A stretch of 64,000 bases of DNA from Paraescarpia echinospica (taxonomy: Eukaryota; Annelida; Polychaeta; Sabellida; Siboglinidae), in contig CM034537.1 in the NCBI GenBank assembly GCA_020002185.1, forward strand, positions 6,204,465 to 6,268,464, written 5' to 3'. Positions within the stretch are counted from its first letter, which is position 1, and each line of letters starts with the position of its first letter. Under the pieces are notes generated by a model that did no database searches, was not told the origin of the DNA, and was given only the letters and a program-made list of their open reading frames with translations. The position numbers and the translations under genes were made by a program. Positions 46,236 to 61,100 of this stretch are shown here, piece by piece.

Positions 46236-48143
46236 GGGAATTATACGGACCATTAAAGCCCAGCACCACTCCACGTCTTTCAGCAATTTGCACCACCCTA
46301 ATCAAAGACAGAGCTGGTATCAATGAGAGGTGGAGAGCACACTTCAGCAACCACCTCAACCGACCTTCAACTGTGAGTGAAGAAGCCCTTAACTCCATAA
46401 CCCAACAACCCATCAAAGAAGACCTTGATCATCCTCCCACTCTGAATGACATGAAGGCTCCAGGAAAGGACGGGATCCCAGCTGAAATGTACAAGGCAGC
46501 GGGTCCAGCAACACTTAAGGCCTTTCATGACATCATAACCAACTTCTGGTAAGATAAAGACATGCCACAGGACCTTTATGATGCCACTATAGTTTCCCTC
46601 TATAAGAACAAAGGCAACAAAGCAGACTGTGGCAACTGCAGAGGAATATTGCTCCTGTTCATTGCTAGGAAGATTATTGCCCGCATCGTTCTGAACCGAC
46701 TCATAGCCAGTGACTCTAAGGCAAACCTTCCAGAAGAACAGTGCGGATTTCGACCTGGCAGGAACACAGTGGACATGGTCTTTGCAGTCAGACAAGTACA
46801 GGAAAAGTGCATTGAGCAAAACATGGATCTGTTTGCCATATTTGTAGACCCCACCAAGGCTTTTGACATTGTTAACAGGACAGCGCTGTGGACAATCCTG
46901 ACAAAACTTAGTTGCCCAAGGAAGTTTGTCCACATCATCCGGCTATTTCACGACAACACGACAGGTGAAATGCTCTCAGACAGCACCGCTTCAGTCCCAT
47001 TTGACATTTCAAACAGAGTGAAGCAAGGTTGTGTATTTGTTCCAGTTCTTTTCAAACTGTTCTTACCTGCGTCTTGAACTATGCCGTAAAATATTTGGAC
47101 ATTGGGGTCTACCTGAAATATCGGCTAGACGGTTCACTGTTCGACCTCCGTCTTGCAGCTAGACTGATTCTCAAGGCATTCTTAGCTGATGACTGTGCCC
47201 TCATGGGACACAGGGAGAGTCGTCTGCAGCTCATACTCAGCAAGTTTGCAAAGGCGTCTAAACTGTCTTGGTAAGATGGAGGTCCTCCATCAGCCTGCCC
47301 CTGACACCACAGCAATTGCTCCCACAGTCTCCATCGATGGCACACAGCTAAAGTCAGTGGAGAGCTACAAGTACCTTGGCAGCATCATATAAAGTGACGG
47401 GTCCTTGGATAAAGAGATCGACGCATGCATCTGCAAGGCCAGCCAGGCACTTGGTCACTTGTGCACCAAGGTGCTGAGTCACCACCACATCCGGCTGTCA
47501 ACTAAATTGTTGGTATGTAGAGCCGTCATCCTGTCATCTCTCCTCTATGGATGTGAGGCATGGACACACTAAAGGCGCCACATCAAGAAGCTGGTAGCTT
47601 TCCACAAGCATAACCTCACATCTATACTCCGTATCCGCTGGCAAGACAGGTGACAAACCTTGAGCTGCTTGAGAGAGCGCAGACCACTAGCATCAAGGTG
47701 ATAATTACATGAGACCAGCTACGATGGACTGGATGGACCGGGCAGCACCGTATGGATGAAACAAGGATCCCCAAAAGCTTCTCTATGGCGAGCTCTCTGA
47801 AGGCCACATACACCAGGGGCATCCCCGCAAGCGATGCAAGGACTCCATCAAGGCAAACCTGCAGTACAGTGGCATCCGTCCAAAAGAACTCGAGAGCGCA
47901 GCAACTGACAAAAGTCAATGGCGAGCCGTCATCAGAACTATCTGCCAGGCCTTTGAGGAAAGACGCTGACAACGCCTGCAAAATGTCAGGGACAGACAAC
48001 ACCGGGCAGCAACATCGTCAGCACCAGCCAAAACTGGCTTCCCTTGCCGACTTGCAAGAGACCATGTGCTCCCAGAATTGGCCTACATAGCACAGCATCA
48101 TCATCGTTGGATACAACGGACTACCAACAGAAATCCACAATAA
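46236..48143 (+). mobile_element. LINE copy 1 of the array, 5'-truncated
   Basis: Begins inside ORF2 at ACGGACCATTAAAGCCCAGC and keeps the reverse transcriptase: DATIVSLYKNKGN, QCGFRPGRNTVDMVFAVRQV, KAFDIVNRTALW and VKQGC (46562-47077). LADDCAL with both catalytic Asp is intact (GAC at 47191-47193). The C-terminal part follows with YLGSII, LLYGCEAWTH and VIIT.DQLRWTGWTG. The 3' end is CATCGTTGGATACAACGGAC..AATAAACAG. It is dead: frameshifts lie at the SKLSW position (~47270) and stops elsewhere. The family resembles the widespread invertebrate/fish LINE whose endonuclease begins RPERRTALVARELARY. Confidence 0.8.
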
Positions 48144-49781
48144 ACAGGTGTATTATTTAAAGCATAACTCAATATTAAAATTTTATAACTTTGAAGCAAC
48201 AGAAGAGGTTAAAATGGGTTTAAATGGGTTTGTGTACCTGAATTTGAAGTTTATGTGTGTACACATCTACCTCACACGTGATCCTCAACCACATATATCT
48301 ACCACACCCATGGTGCTCAACCACACACAACACATCTACCACATCATGATCCTCAACCACCCATTGACACCTACCACACCATGATCCTCGTACATCCACA
48401 CCTACCACACAAATTATCCTCAACCACACATTCACAATACATCTACCACACCATGGTCCTCAACTGTACACACCTACCACACTCATCACCTGCATTATCT
48501 GCATAGAGACATTCACAACACATCTACCACACACATGATCTACAAACATCCACAGTGTCCATGATCTTCACCACAGTATCACCACATCCACAGTGTACAT
48601 GATCCTCAGTCAACAGTGTCAACACATCCACAGTATATTAATACATATGCAATGTATCAATACATATGCTGTGTTCACAATATTAAACTTCACAGAGTAT
48701 CAACACATTCACAATGTCCATGACCATCAACCACAGAGTATCAACACATCCACAGTGACCATGATCTTCAACCACACAGAGAGTATCAATACATATGCAG
48801 TGATCACAACACTAAACCACACATCCACATTGTCCGTGGTACTCAACCACACAGTGTTAACACATCCACAGTGTCCACAATCCTCAATCACACAGTGTAA
48901 ACATATCCACAGCATCCTTGATCATCAACCACAGAGTATCGACACACACATTGTCCATGATCTTCAACCACGCAGAATATAAATACATCTGCAGTGTTCA
49001 TAAAACTAAACCACACAGAGTATCAACATCCACAGTGTCCATGATCATCAACCACAGAGTTTCAACATATCCATATTGTCTATGATCTTCAACCATATTG
49101 AGTATCAATACATCCTCAACATCCTTGATCATCAACAACTAAGTATCGACACACCCACTCTGTCTTTGATCTTCAAAGAAACGGTGACAATACATCTGCA
49201 GTATTCACAATACTAAACCACATAGATGGTGCATGCATCGACAATGTGCATGATCCTCAACCACACAGAGTATCAACACAGATGCAGTTTTCACAACACT
49301 AATCCACACAGAGTCTCAATACATATGCAGTGTTCACAATACTAAACCACACAGAGTATCACCATATCTACAATGTCCATGATCCTCAACCACACAGAGT
49401 ATCAATACAGCTGCAGTGTTCACAATACTAAAACACTCAGAATATCAATACATATGCAGTGTTCACAATACTAAACCACACAGAGTGTCCAACTCATCTG
49501 CACTATTCATGACCATCAAGCACACAGAGTGTCCAACACATCCACAGTCACCATGATCGTCAACCACAAAACGTGTAAACACATCCATAGTATTCATGGT
49601 CTTCAACCACACAGTGCATAACCAGGGTCTATGTTCGTCAAACATATAGAGTGTCAACAAATCCAACGTGTGCTTGTTCCTCAACCATACAGTGTCAACA
49701 CATCTAGTCTCTATGATTCTCAACCACTCCGAGTATCAGCACATCCACAATGTCCATGGTCAACAACCACAGCATCATCAT
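48144..49781. repeat. CA-rich satellite block S1
   Basis: Degenerate tandem units in two styles: ACACATCTACCACACCCATG-type (~34 bp) first, then TATCAACACATCCACAGTGT-type (~41 bp). It resembles S5 (61416-63265) in order of variants, for example the AACGGTGACAATACATCTGC unit at 49184 and 62666. Confidence 0.85.
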
Positions 49782-51634
49782 CGTTGGATACAACGGACTA
49801 CCAACAGAAATCCACAATAAGCAGGTGTATTATTGTATGCATAACTCAATATTAAAATTTTATAACTTACTTTGAAGCAACAGAAGAGGTTATAAATGGG
49901 TTTAAATGGGTTTGTGTACATGAAGTTGAAGTTTATGTGTGTACACATCTACCTCACACATGATCCTCAACCACATATATTTACCACACCCATGGTGCTC
50001 AACCACACACAACACATCTACCACATCATGATCCTCAACCACCCATTGACACCTACCACACCATGATCCTCATACATCCACACCTACCACACAAATTATA
50101 CTCAACCACAAATTCACACATGCCACACCCATGATCCTGAATCACACACAACACATCTACCACACCCACGATCCTCAAATTCACACATAACACACCCATG
50201 ATCCTGAATCACACACAACACATCTACCACACCCATGATCCTCAACTATACACATCAACCATGCCCGTGATCCTCAACCACACATTCACAATACATCTAA
50301 CACACCATGATCCTCAACAATACACATCTTCCACACTCATCACCTGCATTACCTGCGTACAGACATTCACAACACATCTACCACACACATGATCTACATA
50401 TATCCACAGTGTCCATGATCTTCACCACAGCATCACCACATCCACGGTGTACATGATCCTCAGTCAACAGTGTCAACACATCCACAGTATATCAATACAT
50501 ATGCAGTGTATCAAAACATATGCTGTGTTCACAATAGTAAACTTCACAGAGTTTCAACACATTCACAATGTCCATGATCATCAACCACAGAGTATCAACA
50601 CATCCACAGTGACCATGATCTTCAACCACACAGAGTATCAATACATCTGCAGTGTTCACATACTAAACCACACATAGTATCAACATATCCACAATGTCAA
50701 TGGTCCTTAACCACAGTGTTAACACATCCACAGTGTACCCTATCCTCAATCAAATGTGTCAACACATCCACAGTGTCCTTGATGCTCAACTTCACAGTGT
50801 TAACACATCCAGTCTCCATTATCCTAATCCAGACATTGTATTAACACATTCACAGTGTCCATGATCATCAACCAGACAGAGTACCAACACATTCATAGTG
50901 TCATTTCATTGATCCTCAACTACACAGTGCCAACATATCCAGTCTCCATAATTCTCAAACAGACAAAGTATTAACACATACATAGTGTCCATAATCACCA
51001 AGCATAGAGCGTGTCAATACATATATAGTGTTCACAGTACAAAACCACACAGAGTATCACACATCTATAGTTTCTATGATCTTCAACCACACATAGTATC
51101 AATACATCCACAGCATCCTTAATCACCAAACACAAAATATGAACATATCAACTGTGTCCATTATTCTCAACCACACAAAATATCAATACATCTGCACTGT
51201 TTACAATACTAAATCACACAGAGTAACAACAATTCCACAATGTCCGTAATCCTCAACCACAGTGTTGACACATCCACATTGTACACGATTCTCAACCAAC
51301 AGTGTGAACTCTTCTACATTATCCATGACCATCAAGGACACAGAGTGTCCAACACATCCACAGTGTCCTTGACCGTCAACCACGCAGCGTGTAAAACACA
51401 TCCATAATATCCATGGTTTTCAACCACACTTTGTTCATCACATCCCCAGTGACTATAATCATCAAACACATAAAGTATCGATAAAACAACAGTGAGCTTG
51501 TTCCTCAATCATACAGTGTCAACAACTCCAGTCTCCATGATCCTCAAACAGACAGGGTATTAACACATCCACATTATCCAGGACCATCAAGGACAGAGAG
51601 TGTCCAACTCATCTAGAGTGTCCTTGACCGTCAT
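49782..51634. repeat. LINE 3' end scrap plus CA-rich satellite block S2
   Basis: Starts with a ~110 bp copy of the LINE 3' terminus (TTGGATACAACGGACTACCA) directly after satellite. It then continues with the same two satellite styles and leads into LINE copy 2. Its last ~480 bp match 57640-58118 almost exactly. Confidence 0.85.
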
Positions 51635-54600
51635 TTGCAAGTCCAATCGACTGAGCAGCCCTTTTCAGGACAGCACTGCTCACCCTTTGTAAGGGAGGGG
51701 TTTAGAAAAGGTAGCCTAATGATTGCCTGCATTACTACAACTGGCCAGCATACCGCGGCTGACAGTTGAACCCATTCCAGCGGTAGAAAACAAAGCACAA
51801 GAAAACTCCTTCTCGGAGCATGGAATGTTCGTACACTTATAAATAAAGCGGACACTGTAAGACCGGAAAGAACGACTGCTCTTATTGCAAGAGAGCTGCA
51901 GCATTATATCATTGATATAACGGCTCCGAATGAGACAAGACTTGCAGAAGAGGGCTGCGTGAGCTAACCAGGCGGCTGCTATCCCTTCTTTTGGAAAGGC
52001 AAGGCGGGGAATGAGGCCAGAATCCATGGAGTTGGCATAGCAGTGAATCAACGAAAGGCTTCTGAAAGTGCGTTCCCCCCTGAACGCCAAGCGCCAAACT
52101 ATCATACATGTCTACGCACCCACAATTACAAGCTCCGATGAGACCAAAGAAAGATTCCATGAATATCTGGACAGCTTGGTCAGGTCCACACCTGCTGGCC
52201 TGGCGATAAGCTCATCATCTTGATGAATTTCAATGCAAAAGCCGGAACTGATAGCAGGAACTGGAAGGGAGTTATCGGACAGCATGGCGTAGGAAGACTA
52301 AACAGCAATTGCCTCCTCCTTTTGAGCATGTGTGCGGAGAACGACTTAACTATCACAAACACTCTGTTCAGGCAGGCCTATAAGTACAAAACAACCTGGA
52401 TGCACCCCAAGTCAATGCAATAGCACATGTTAGACTATGTCATCGTAAGAAGGCGGGACATCCAGGATGTGACGATCACAAGGGCCAAGCGGGGAGCAAA
52501 GTGCTGGATGGATCACCGACTGGTCATGACAGTCCTCCAGCTACACATTGCCCTACTTCAGCGCAAGCGTCCAAAGTCGACCAGAAGTGCTTTCAACAGC
52601 CAGGCTGATACACCAGCGTTACCACGACTAGTTCCAGGCTGACCTTGATGACAGACTGATGTACCACGGACAACTTATTGGCAACACCACAGAGAAGTGG
52701 ACTCAGTTCAAGCAGATGGTGACGGACTCAGCGAATTCAACTCTCAGACCGAAGAAGAAGGCACACCAGGACTGGTTTGATGAAAAGAACGAAGATATCT
52801 GCAAGGCGCTGGGTGAAAAGAACACAGCGTACATGGCAGAATGATCCTTCCTCATTTTCCAAGAAAGACCGCTACAGACACCTGCAGAACAAAATGCAGA
52901 GAGAGACCTTCGTCAGATGCAGAATAACCGGTGGTAGAAGAAAGCTGAGGAAGTGGAACATTATGCTGAAACTCACGAGGCAAAGATGTTCTTCAGTGCC
53001 ATCAAGTCTGTATACGGACCACTAAAGTCCAGCACCACTCCACGTCTTTCAGTAATTGGCACCACCCTAATCAAAGACACAGCTGGTATCAACGAGAGGT
53101 GGAGAGCACACTTTAGCAACCACCTCAACCGACCTTCAACAGTGAGTGAAGAAGCCCTTAACTCCATTCCCCAAAAACCCATCAAAGAAGACCTTGATCG
53201 TCCTCCCACTCTGAATGAAATGAAGGCTCCAGGAAAGGACGGGATCCCAGCTGAAATGTACAAGGCAGCGGGTCCAGAAACACTTAAGGCCTTTCATGAC
53301 ATCATAACCAACATCTGGGAAGATGAAGACATGCCACAGGACTTTAAGATGCCACTATAGTTTCCCTCTATAAGAACAAAGGCAACAAAACAGACTGTGG
53401 CAACTGCAGAGGAATATTGCTCCTGTCCATTGCTAGGAAGATTATTGCCCGCATCGTTCCGAACCGACTCATAGCCAATGACTCTGAGGCAAACCTTCCA
53501 GAAGAACAGTGCGGATTTCGACCTGGCAGGAACACAGTGGACATGGTCTTTGCAGTCAGACAAGTACAGGAAAAGTGCATTGAGCAAAACAAGGACCTGT
53601 TTGCCGTATTTATAGAACCCACCAAGGCTTTTGACATTGTTAACAGGACAGCGCTGTAGACAATCCTGACAAAACTTAGTTGCCCAAGGAAGTTTGTCCA
53701 CATCACCCGGCTATTTCACGACAACACGACAGGTGAAATGCTCTCAGACGGCACCGCTTCAGTCCCATTTGACATTTCAAACAGAGTGAATCAAGGTTGT
53801 GTATTTGTTCCAGTTCTTTTCAAACTGTTCTTCACCTGCGTCTTGAACTATGCCATAAAATATTTGGACATTGGGGGTCTACCTGAAATATCGGCTAGAC
53901 GGTTCACTGTTCGACCCCCGTCTTGCAGCTAGACTAATTCTCAAGGCATTCTTAGCTGATGACTGTGCCCTCATGGGACACAGGGAGAGTCGTCTGCAGC
54001 TCATACTCAGCAAGTTTGCAGAGGCGTCTAAACTGTCTTGGTAAGACGAAGGTCCTCCATCAGCCTGCCCCTGACACCACATCACTTGCTCCCACAGTCT
54101 TCATCGATGGCACACAGCTAAAGTCAGTGGAGAGCTACAAGTACCTTGGCAGCATCATATCAAGTGACGGGTCCTTGGATAAAGAGATCGACGCATGGAT
54201 CTGCAAGGCCAGCCAGGCACTTGGTCACTTGCGCACCAAGGTGCTGAGTCACCACCACATCCGGCTGTCAACTAAATTGTTGGTATGTAGAGCCGTCGTC
54301 CTCTCATCTCTCCTTTATGGATGTGAGGCATGGACACACTTAAGGCGCCACATCAAGAAGCTGGTAGCTTTCCACAAGCATAACCTGACGTCTATACTCC
54401 GTATCCGCCGGCAAGACAGGTGACAAACCTTCAGCTGCTTGAGAGAGCGCAGACCACTAGCATCAAGGTGATAATTACGAGAGACCAGCTACGATGGACT
54501 GGATGGACCGGGCAACACCGTATGGATGAGACAAGGATCCCCAACAGCTTTTCAACGGCGATCTCTCTGAAGGCCACATACACCAGGGGCATCCCCGCAA

Positions 54601-54930
54601 GCAATGCAAGGACTCCATCAAGGCAAACATGCAGTACAGTGGCATCCGTCCAAAAGAACTCGAGAGCGCAGTAACTGACAAAAGTCAATGGCGAACCGTC
54701 ATCAAAACTATCTGCCAGGCCTTTGAGGAAAGGCGCTGCCAACGCCTGCAAAATGTCAGGGACAGACGACACCGGGCAGCGACATTGGCAGCACCAGCCA
54801 CAACGGGCTTCCCTTGCCGACTTGCAAGAGACCATGTGCTCCCAGAATTGGCCTACATAGCCACTTGAAGACACACCACAGCATCATCATCGTTGGATAC
54901 AACGGACTACTAACAGAAATCCACAATAAA
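51635..54930 (+). mobile_element. LINE copy 2 of the array, nearly full length, inactivated
   Basis: The endonuclease starts AWNVRTLINKADTVRPER near 51819, then APNETRL; a stop (TAA 51965-51967) is private to this copy. The GDFN active-site block reads MNFNAKAGT near 52222, so the Asp is replaced by Asn. WMHP and DYVIVRRRD follow (52398-52450). The linker includes HQDWFDEKNED (52770). Reverse transcriptase: KAPGKDGIPAEMYKAAGP (53224), a frameshift at 53345-53360, QCGFRPGRN, KAFDIVNRTAL then TAG at 53657-53659, and LADDCAL (GAC 53961-53963). The C-terminal half extends to 54868 (RHRAATLAAPATTGFPCRLA). The 3' end matches copy 1. Confidence 0.85.
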
Positions 54931-55648
54931 CAGGTGTATTATTTAATACATAACTCAAAATTAATTTTTTTTAATTTACTTTGAAGCAACAGAAGAGGTG
55001 AAAAATGGGTTTAAATGGGTTTGTGTACCTGAAGTTGAAGTTTATGTGTGTACACATCTACCACACACATGATCCTCAACCACACATATCTACCACACCC
55101 ATGGTGCTCAACCACACAAAACACATCTACCACATCATGATCCTCAACCACACATTGACACCTACCACACCATGATCCTCATACATCCACACCTACCACA
55201 CAAATTATCCTCAACCACAAATTCACACATGCCACACCCATGATCTTGAATCACACCCAACACAACTACCACACCCACGATCCTCAAATTCACTCATGCC
55301 ACACCCATGATCCTGAATCACTCACAACACATCTACCACAACCATACACATATCCGTGTATTCTCGAATCAAACGTGTCCCATCACAAAGTGATCGAAAA
55401 AAATTCACACATATCACACCAGAACGGTATTTTCAAGTACACTCTTTGCGCGGACGGGTCAGTAATGTGGTCTTACCCCAAATTGATGTCCTGCATGTTG
55501 CAAATCTTCACGAAGGTTAGACTGATATCAAGCTACTAGATGTTCCTCAACCATACAGTGTCAACACATCTAGTCTCTATGATTCTCAACCACTCCGAGT
55601 ATCAGCACATCCACAATGTCCATGGTCATCAACCACAGCATCATCATC
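54931..55648. repeat. Short CA-rich satellite block S3 with a non-satellite insert
   Basis: Only ~720 bp. Satellite runs from 55030 to ~55350, then about 190 bp of unrelated sequence (55350-55545) interrupts it, then ~100 bp of satellite. It is the counterpart of S1 and S5 but heavily deleted. Confidence 0.75.
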
Positions 55649-58117
55649 GTTGAATACAACGGACTACCAACAGAAATCCACAATAAACAGGTGTATTATT
55701 TAATGCATAACGCAATATTAAAATTTTATAACTTACTTTGAAGCAACAGAAGAGGTTAAAAATGGGTTTAAATGGGTTTGTGTACCTGAAGTTGAAGTTT
55801 ATGTGTGTACACATCTACCTCACACATGATCCTCAACCACACATATCTACCACACCCATGGTGCTCAACCACACACAACACATCTACCACATCATGATCC
55901 TCAACCACACATTGACACCTACCACACCGTGATCCTCATACATCCACACATACCACACAAATTATACTCAAACACAAATTCACACATGCCGCACACATGA
56001 TCCTGAATCACACACAGCACATCTACCACACCCACGATCCTCAAATTCACACATACCATACCCACGATCGTGAATCACATACAACACATCTACCACACCC
56101 ATGATCCTCAACTATACACATCAACCATGCCCGTGATCCTCAACCACACATTCACAATACATCTACCACACCATGATCCTCAACTATACACATCTATCAC
56201 ACCCATCACCTGCATTATCTGCGTACAGACATTCACAACACATCTACCACACACACGATCTACAAACATCCACAGTGTCCATGATCTTCACCACAGTATC
56301 ACCACATCCACAGTGTACATGATCCTCAGTCAACAGTGTCAACACATCCACAGTATATCAATACATATGCAGTGTATCAATACATATGCTGTGTTCACAA
56401 TATTAAACTTCACAGAGTATCAACGCATTCACAATGTCCATGACCATCAACCACAGAGTATCAACACATCCACAGTGACCATGATCTTCAACCACACAGA
56501 GTATCAATACATCTGCAGTGTTCACATACTAAACCACACATAGTATCAACATATCCACAATGTCCATTTTCCTTAACCTCAGTGTTAACACATCCACAGT
56601 GTACCCTATCCTCAATCAAATGTGCTCCTGATCATCAACCGGACAGAGTATCAACACATCCACAGTGTCCTTTATGGTCAACTTCACACAGTGTTAACAC
56701 ATCCAGTCTCCACTATCTTAACCCAGACAGTGTATTAACACATTCATTGTGTCCATGATCATCGACCACAGAGAGTATCAATATATAAGTTGCGTTCATG
56801 ATACAAAACAATTTAGAGTATCAAAACATCCACATTGTCTGTGATATTCAACCACACTGGATATCAATACATCCACAGCATCCTTGATCATCAACCACAG
56901 AGTATGGACACATCCATTGGGTCCTTGATTTTCAGCCACACATTGTCAATTGATCTGCAGTGTTCCAAATACTAAACCACAGAGAATATCAACACTGCTA
57001 CAGTTTTCACAATACTAAAGAACCCAGAGGAACAATACATCTGCAGTGTAAACAACACTAAATCACACAGAAAAATAACACATCCGTTGAAGCCATGATC
57101 ATCAAACACAGAGAATAAGCATATCAGTAGTGCCCTTGATCATGAACCGTACAGTGTCCAATACGTCAACAGTGTCCGTGATCATCAACCACCTAGAGTA
57201 TCAACACATCCACAGTGTCCTTGATCCTCTACCCCATAGTGGCCAACACACACGCAATATAGTTGATCATCAATCAAACAGTGTTCATCACATCCGCAGT
57301 TTCCTTTATCATCAACCAGACAGTGTGCAACGCATTCACAGTGTCCATGATCATCAACCAGAGTACCAACACATTCATAGTGTCATTTCATTGATCCTCA
57401 ACTTTACAGTGCCAACATATCCAGTCTCCATAATTCTCAAACAGACAAAGTATTAACACATACATAGTGTCCATAATCACCAAGCATAGAGCGTGTCAAT
57501 ACATATATAGTGTTCACAATACAAAACCTCACAGAGTTTCAACACATCTATAGTTTCTATGATCTTCAACCACACATAGTATCAATACATCCACAGCATC
57601 CTTAATCACCAACCACAAAGTATGAACATATCAATTGTCCATTATTCTCAACCACACAAAATATCAATACATCTGCACTGTTCACAATACTAAACCACAC
57701 AGAGTAACAACAATTCCACAATGTCCGTAATCCTCAACCACAGTGTTGACACATCCACATTGTACACGATTCTCAACCAAAAGTGTGAACTCTTCTACAT
57801 TATCCATGACCATCAAGGACACAGAGTGTCCAACACATCCACAGTGTCCTTGACCGTCAACCACGCAGCGTGTAAAACACATCCATAATATCCATGGTTT
57901 TCAACCACACTTTGTTCATCACATCCCCAGTGACTATGATCATCAAACACATAAAGTATCGATAAAACAACAGTGTGCTTGTTCCTCAATCATACAGTGT
58001 CAACAACTCCAGTCTCCATGATCCTCAAACAGACAGGGTATTAACACATCCACATTATCCAGGACCATCAAGAACAGAGAGTGTCCAACTCATCTAGAGT
58101 GTCCTTGACCGTCAATT
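55649..58117. repeat. LINE 3' end scrap plus CA-rich satellite block S4
   Basis: Same composition as S2 but ~600 bp longer. Its first kilobase matches the S6 start (63268 onward) at a constant offset of about 7619. Confidence 0.85.
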
Positions 58118-61100
58118 CCAAGTCCAATCGACTGAGCAGCCCTTTTCAGGACAGCACTGCTCACCCTTTGTAAGGGAGGGGTTTAGAAAAGGTAGCCTAA
58201 TGATTGCCTACCTTACTACAACTGGCCAGCATACCGCGGCTGACAGTTGAACCCATTCCAGCGGTAGAAAACAAAGCACAAGAAAACTCCTTCTCGGAGC
58301 ATGGAATGTTCGTACACTTATAAATAAAGCGGACACTGTAAGACCGGAAAGAAGGACTGCTCTTATTGCAAGAGAGCTGCAGCATTATAACATTGATATA
58401 ACGGCTCCGAGTGAGACAAGACTTGCAGAAGAGGGCTGCGTGAGCAAACCAGGCGGCTGCTATACCTTCTTTTGGAAAGGCAAGGCGGGCAATGAGGCCA
58501 GAATCCATGGAGTTGGCATAGCAGTGAATCAACGAAAGGCTTCTGAAACTGCGTTCCCCCCTGAACGCCAAGCGCCAAACTATCATAAATGTCTACGCAC
58601 CCACAATTACAAGCTCCGATGAGACCAAAGAAAGATTCCATGAATATCTGGACAGCTTGGTCAGGTCCACACCTGCTGGCCTGGCGATAAGCTCATCATC
58701 TTGAGGAATTTCAATGCAAAAGCCGGAACTGATAGCAGGAACTGGAAGGGAGTTATCGGACAGCATGGCGTAGGAAGACTAAACAGCAATTGCCTCCTCC
58801 TTTTGAGCATGTGTGCGGAGAACGACTTAACTATCACAAACACTCTGTTCAGGCAGGCCTATAAGTACAAAACAACCTGGATGCACCCCAAGTCAATGCA
58901 ATGGCACATGATAGACTATGTCATCGTAAGAAGGCGGGACATCCAGGATGTGACGATCACAAGGGCCAAGCGGTGAGCAAAGTGCTGGATGGATCACCGA
59001 CTGGTCATGACAGTCCTCCAGCTACACATTGCCCTACTTCAGCGCAAGCGTCCAAAGTCGACCAGAAGTGCTTTCAACACAGCCAGGCTGATACACCAGC
59101 GTTACCACGACTAGTTCCAGGCTGACCTTGATGACAGACTTATGTCCCACGGACAACTTATTGGCAACACCACAGAGAAGTGGACTCAGTTCAAGCAGAT
59201 GGTGACGGATTCAGCGAATTCAACTCTCAGACCGAAGAAGAAGGCACACCAGGACTGGTTTGATGAAAAGAACGAAGATATCTGCAAGGCGCTGGGTGAA
59301 AAGAACACAGCGTACATGGCAGAATGACCCTTCCTCATTTTCCAAGAAAGACCGCTACAGACACCTGCAGAACAAAATGCAGAGAGAGACCTTCGTCAGA
59401 TGCAGAATAACCGGTGGTAGAAGAAAGCTGAGGAAGTGGAACATTACGCTGAAACTCACGAGGCAAAGATGTTCTTCAGTGCCATCAAGTCTGTATACGG
59501 ACCACTAAAGTCCAGCACCACTCCACGTCTTTCAGTAATTGGCACCACCCTAATCAAAGACACAGCTGGTATCAACGAGAGGTGGGGAGCACACTTTAGC
59601 AACCACCTCAACCGACCTTCAACAGTGAGTGAAGAAGCCCTTAACTCCATTCCCCAGAAACCCATCAAAGAAGACCTTGATCGTCCTCCCACTCTGAATG
59701 AAATGAAGGCTCCAGGAAAGGACGGGATCCCAGCTGAAATGTACTAGGCAGCGGGTCCAGAAACACTTAAGGCCTTTCATGACATCATAACCAACATCTG
59801 GGAAGATGAAGACATGCCACAGGACTTTAAGATGTCACTATAGTTTCCCTCTATAAGCACAAAGGCAACAAAACAGACTGTGGCAACTGCAGAGGAATAT
59901 TGCTCCTGTCCATTGCTAGGAAGATTATTGCCCGCATCGTTCCGAACCGACTCATAGCCAATGACTCTGAGGCAAACCTTCCAGAAGAACAGTGCGGATT
60001 TCGACCTGGCAGGAACACAGTGGACATGGTCTTTGCAGTCAGACAAGTACAGGAAAAGTGCATTGAGCAAAACAAGGACCTGTTTGCCGTATTTATAGAC
60101 CCCACCAAGGCTTTTGACATTGTTAACAGGACAGCGCTGTAGACAATCCTGACAAAACTTAGTTGCCCAAGGAAGTTTGTCCACATCACCCGGCTATTTC
60201 ACGACAACACGACAGGTGAAATGCTCTCAGACGGCACCGCTTCAGTCCCATTTGACATTTCAAACAGAGTGAATCAAGGTTGTGTATTTGTTCCAGTTCT
60301 TTTCAAACTGTTCTTCACCTGCGTCTTGAACTATGCCATAAAATATTTGGACATTGGGGGTCTACCTGAAATATCGGCTAGACGGTTCACTGTTCGACCC
60401 CCATCTTGCAGCTAGACTAATTCTCAAGGCATTCTTAGCTGATAACTGTGCCCTCATGGGACACAGGGAGAGTCGTCTGCAGCTCATACTCAGCAAGTTT
60501 GCAGAGGCGTCTAAACTGTCTTGGTAAGACGAAGGTCCTCCATCAGCCTGCCCCTGACACCACAACACTTGCTCCCACAGTCTCCATCGATGGCACACAG
60601 CTAAAGACAGTGGAGAGCTACAAGTACCTTGGCAGCATCATATCAAGTGACGGGTCCTTGGATAAAGAGATCGACGCATGGATCTGCAAGGCCAGCCAGG
60701 CACTTGGTCACTTGCGCACCAAGGTGCTGAGTCACCACCACATCCGGCTGTCAACTAAATTGTTGGTATGTAGAGCCGTCGTCCTCTCATCTCTCCTCTA
60801 TGGATGTGAGGCATGGACACACTAAAGGCGCCACATCAAGAAGCTGGTAGCTTTCCACAAGCATAACCTGAAGTCTATACTCCGTATCCGCTGGCAAGAC
60901 AGGTGACAAACCTTGAGCTGCTTGAGAGAGCGCAGACCACTAGCATCAAGGTGATAATTACGAGAGACCAGCTACGATGGACTGGATGGACCGGGCAACA
61001 CCGTATGGATGAGACAAGGATCCCCAACAGCTTCTCAACGGCGATCTCTCTGAAGGCCACATACACCAGGGGCATCCCCGCAAGCGATGCAAGGACTCCA

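Noticed and set aside
48148..51401. Numerous open frames rich in His, Thr, Asn in the satellite blocks
   Set aside because: They reflect CA-rich satellite units and shift frame between units; not protein genes.
51631..54874. Minus-strand frames of up to 147 codons across LINE copies
   Set aside because: Antisense of the LINE polyprotein; the sense strand carries the endonuclease and reverse transcriptase motifs.
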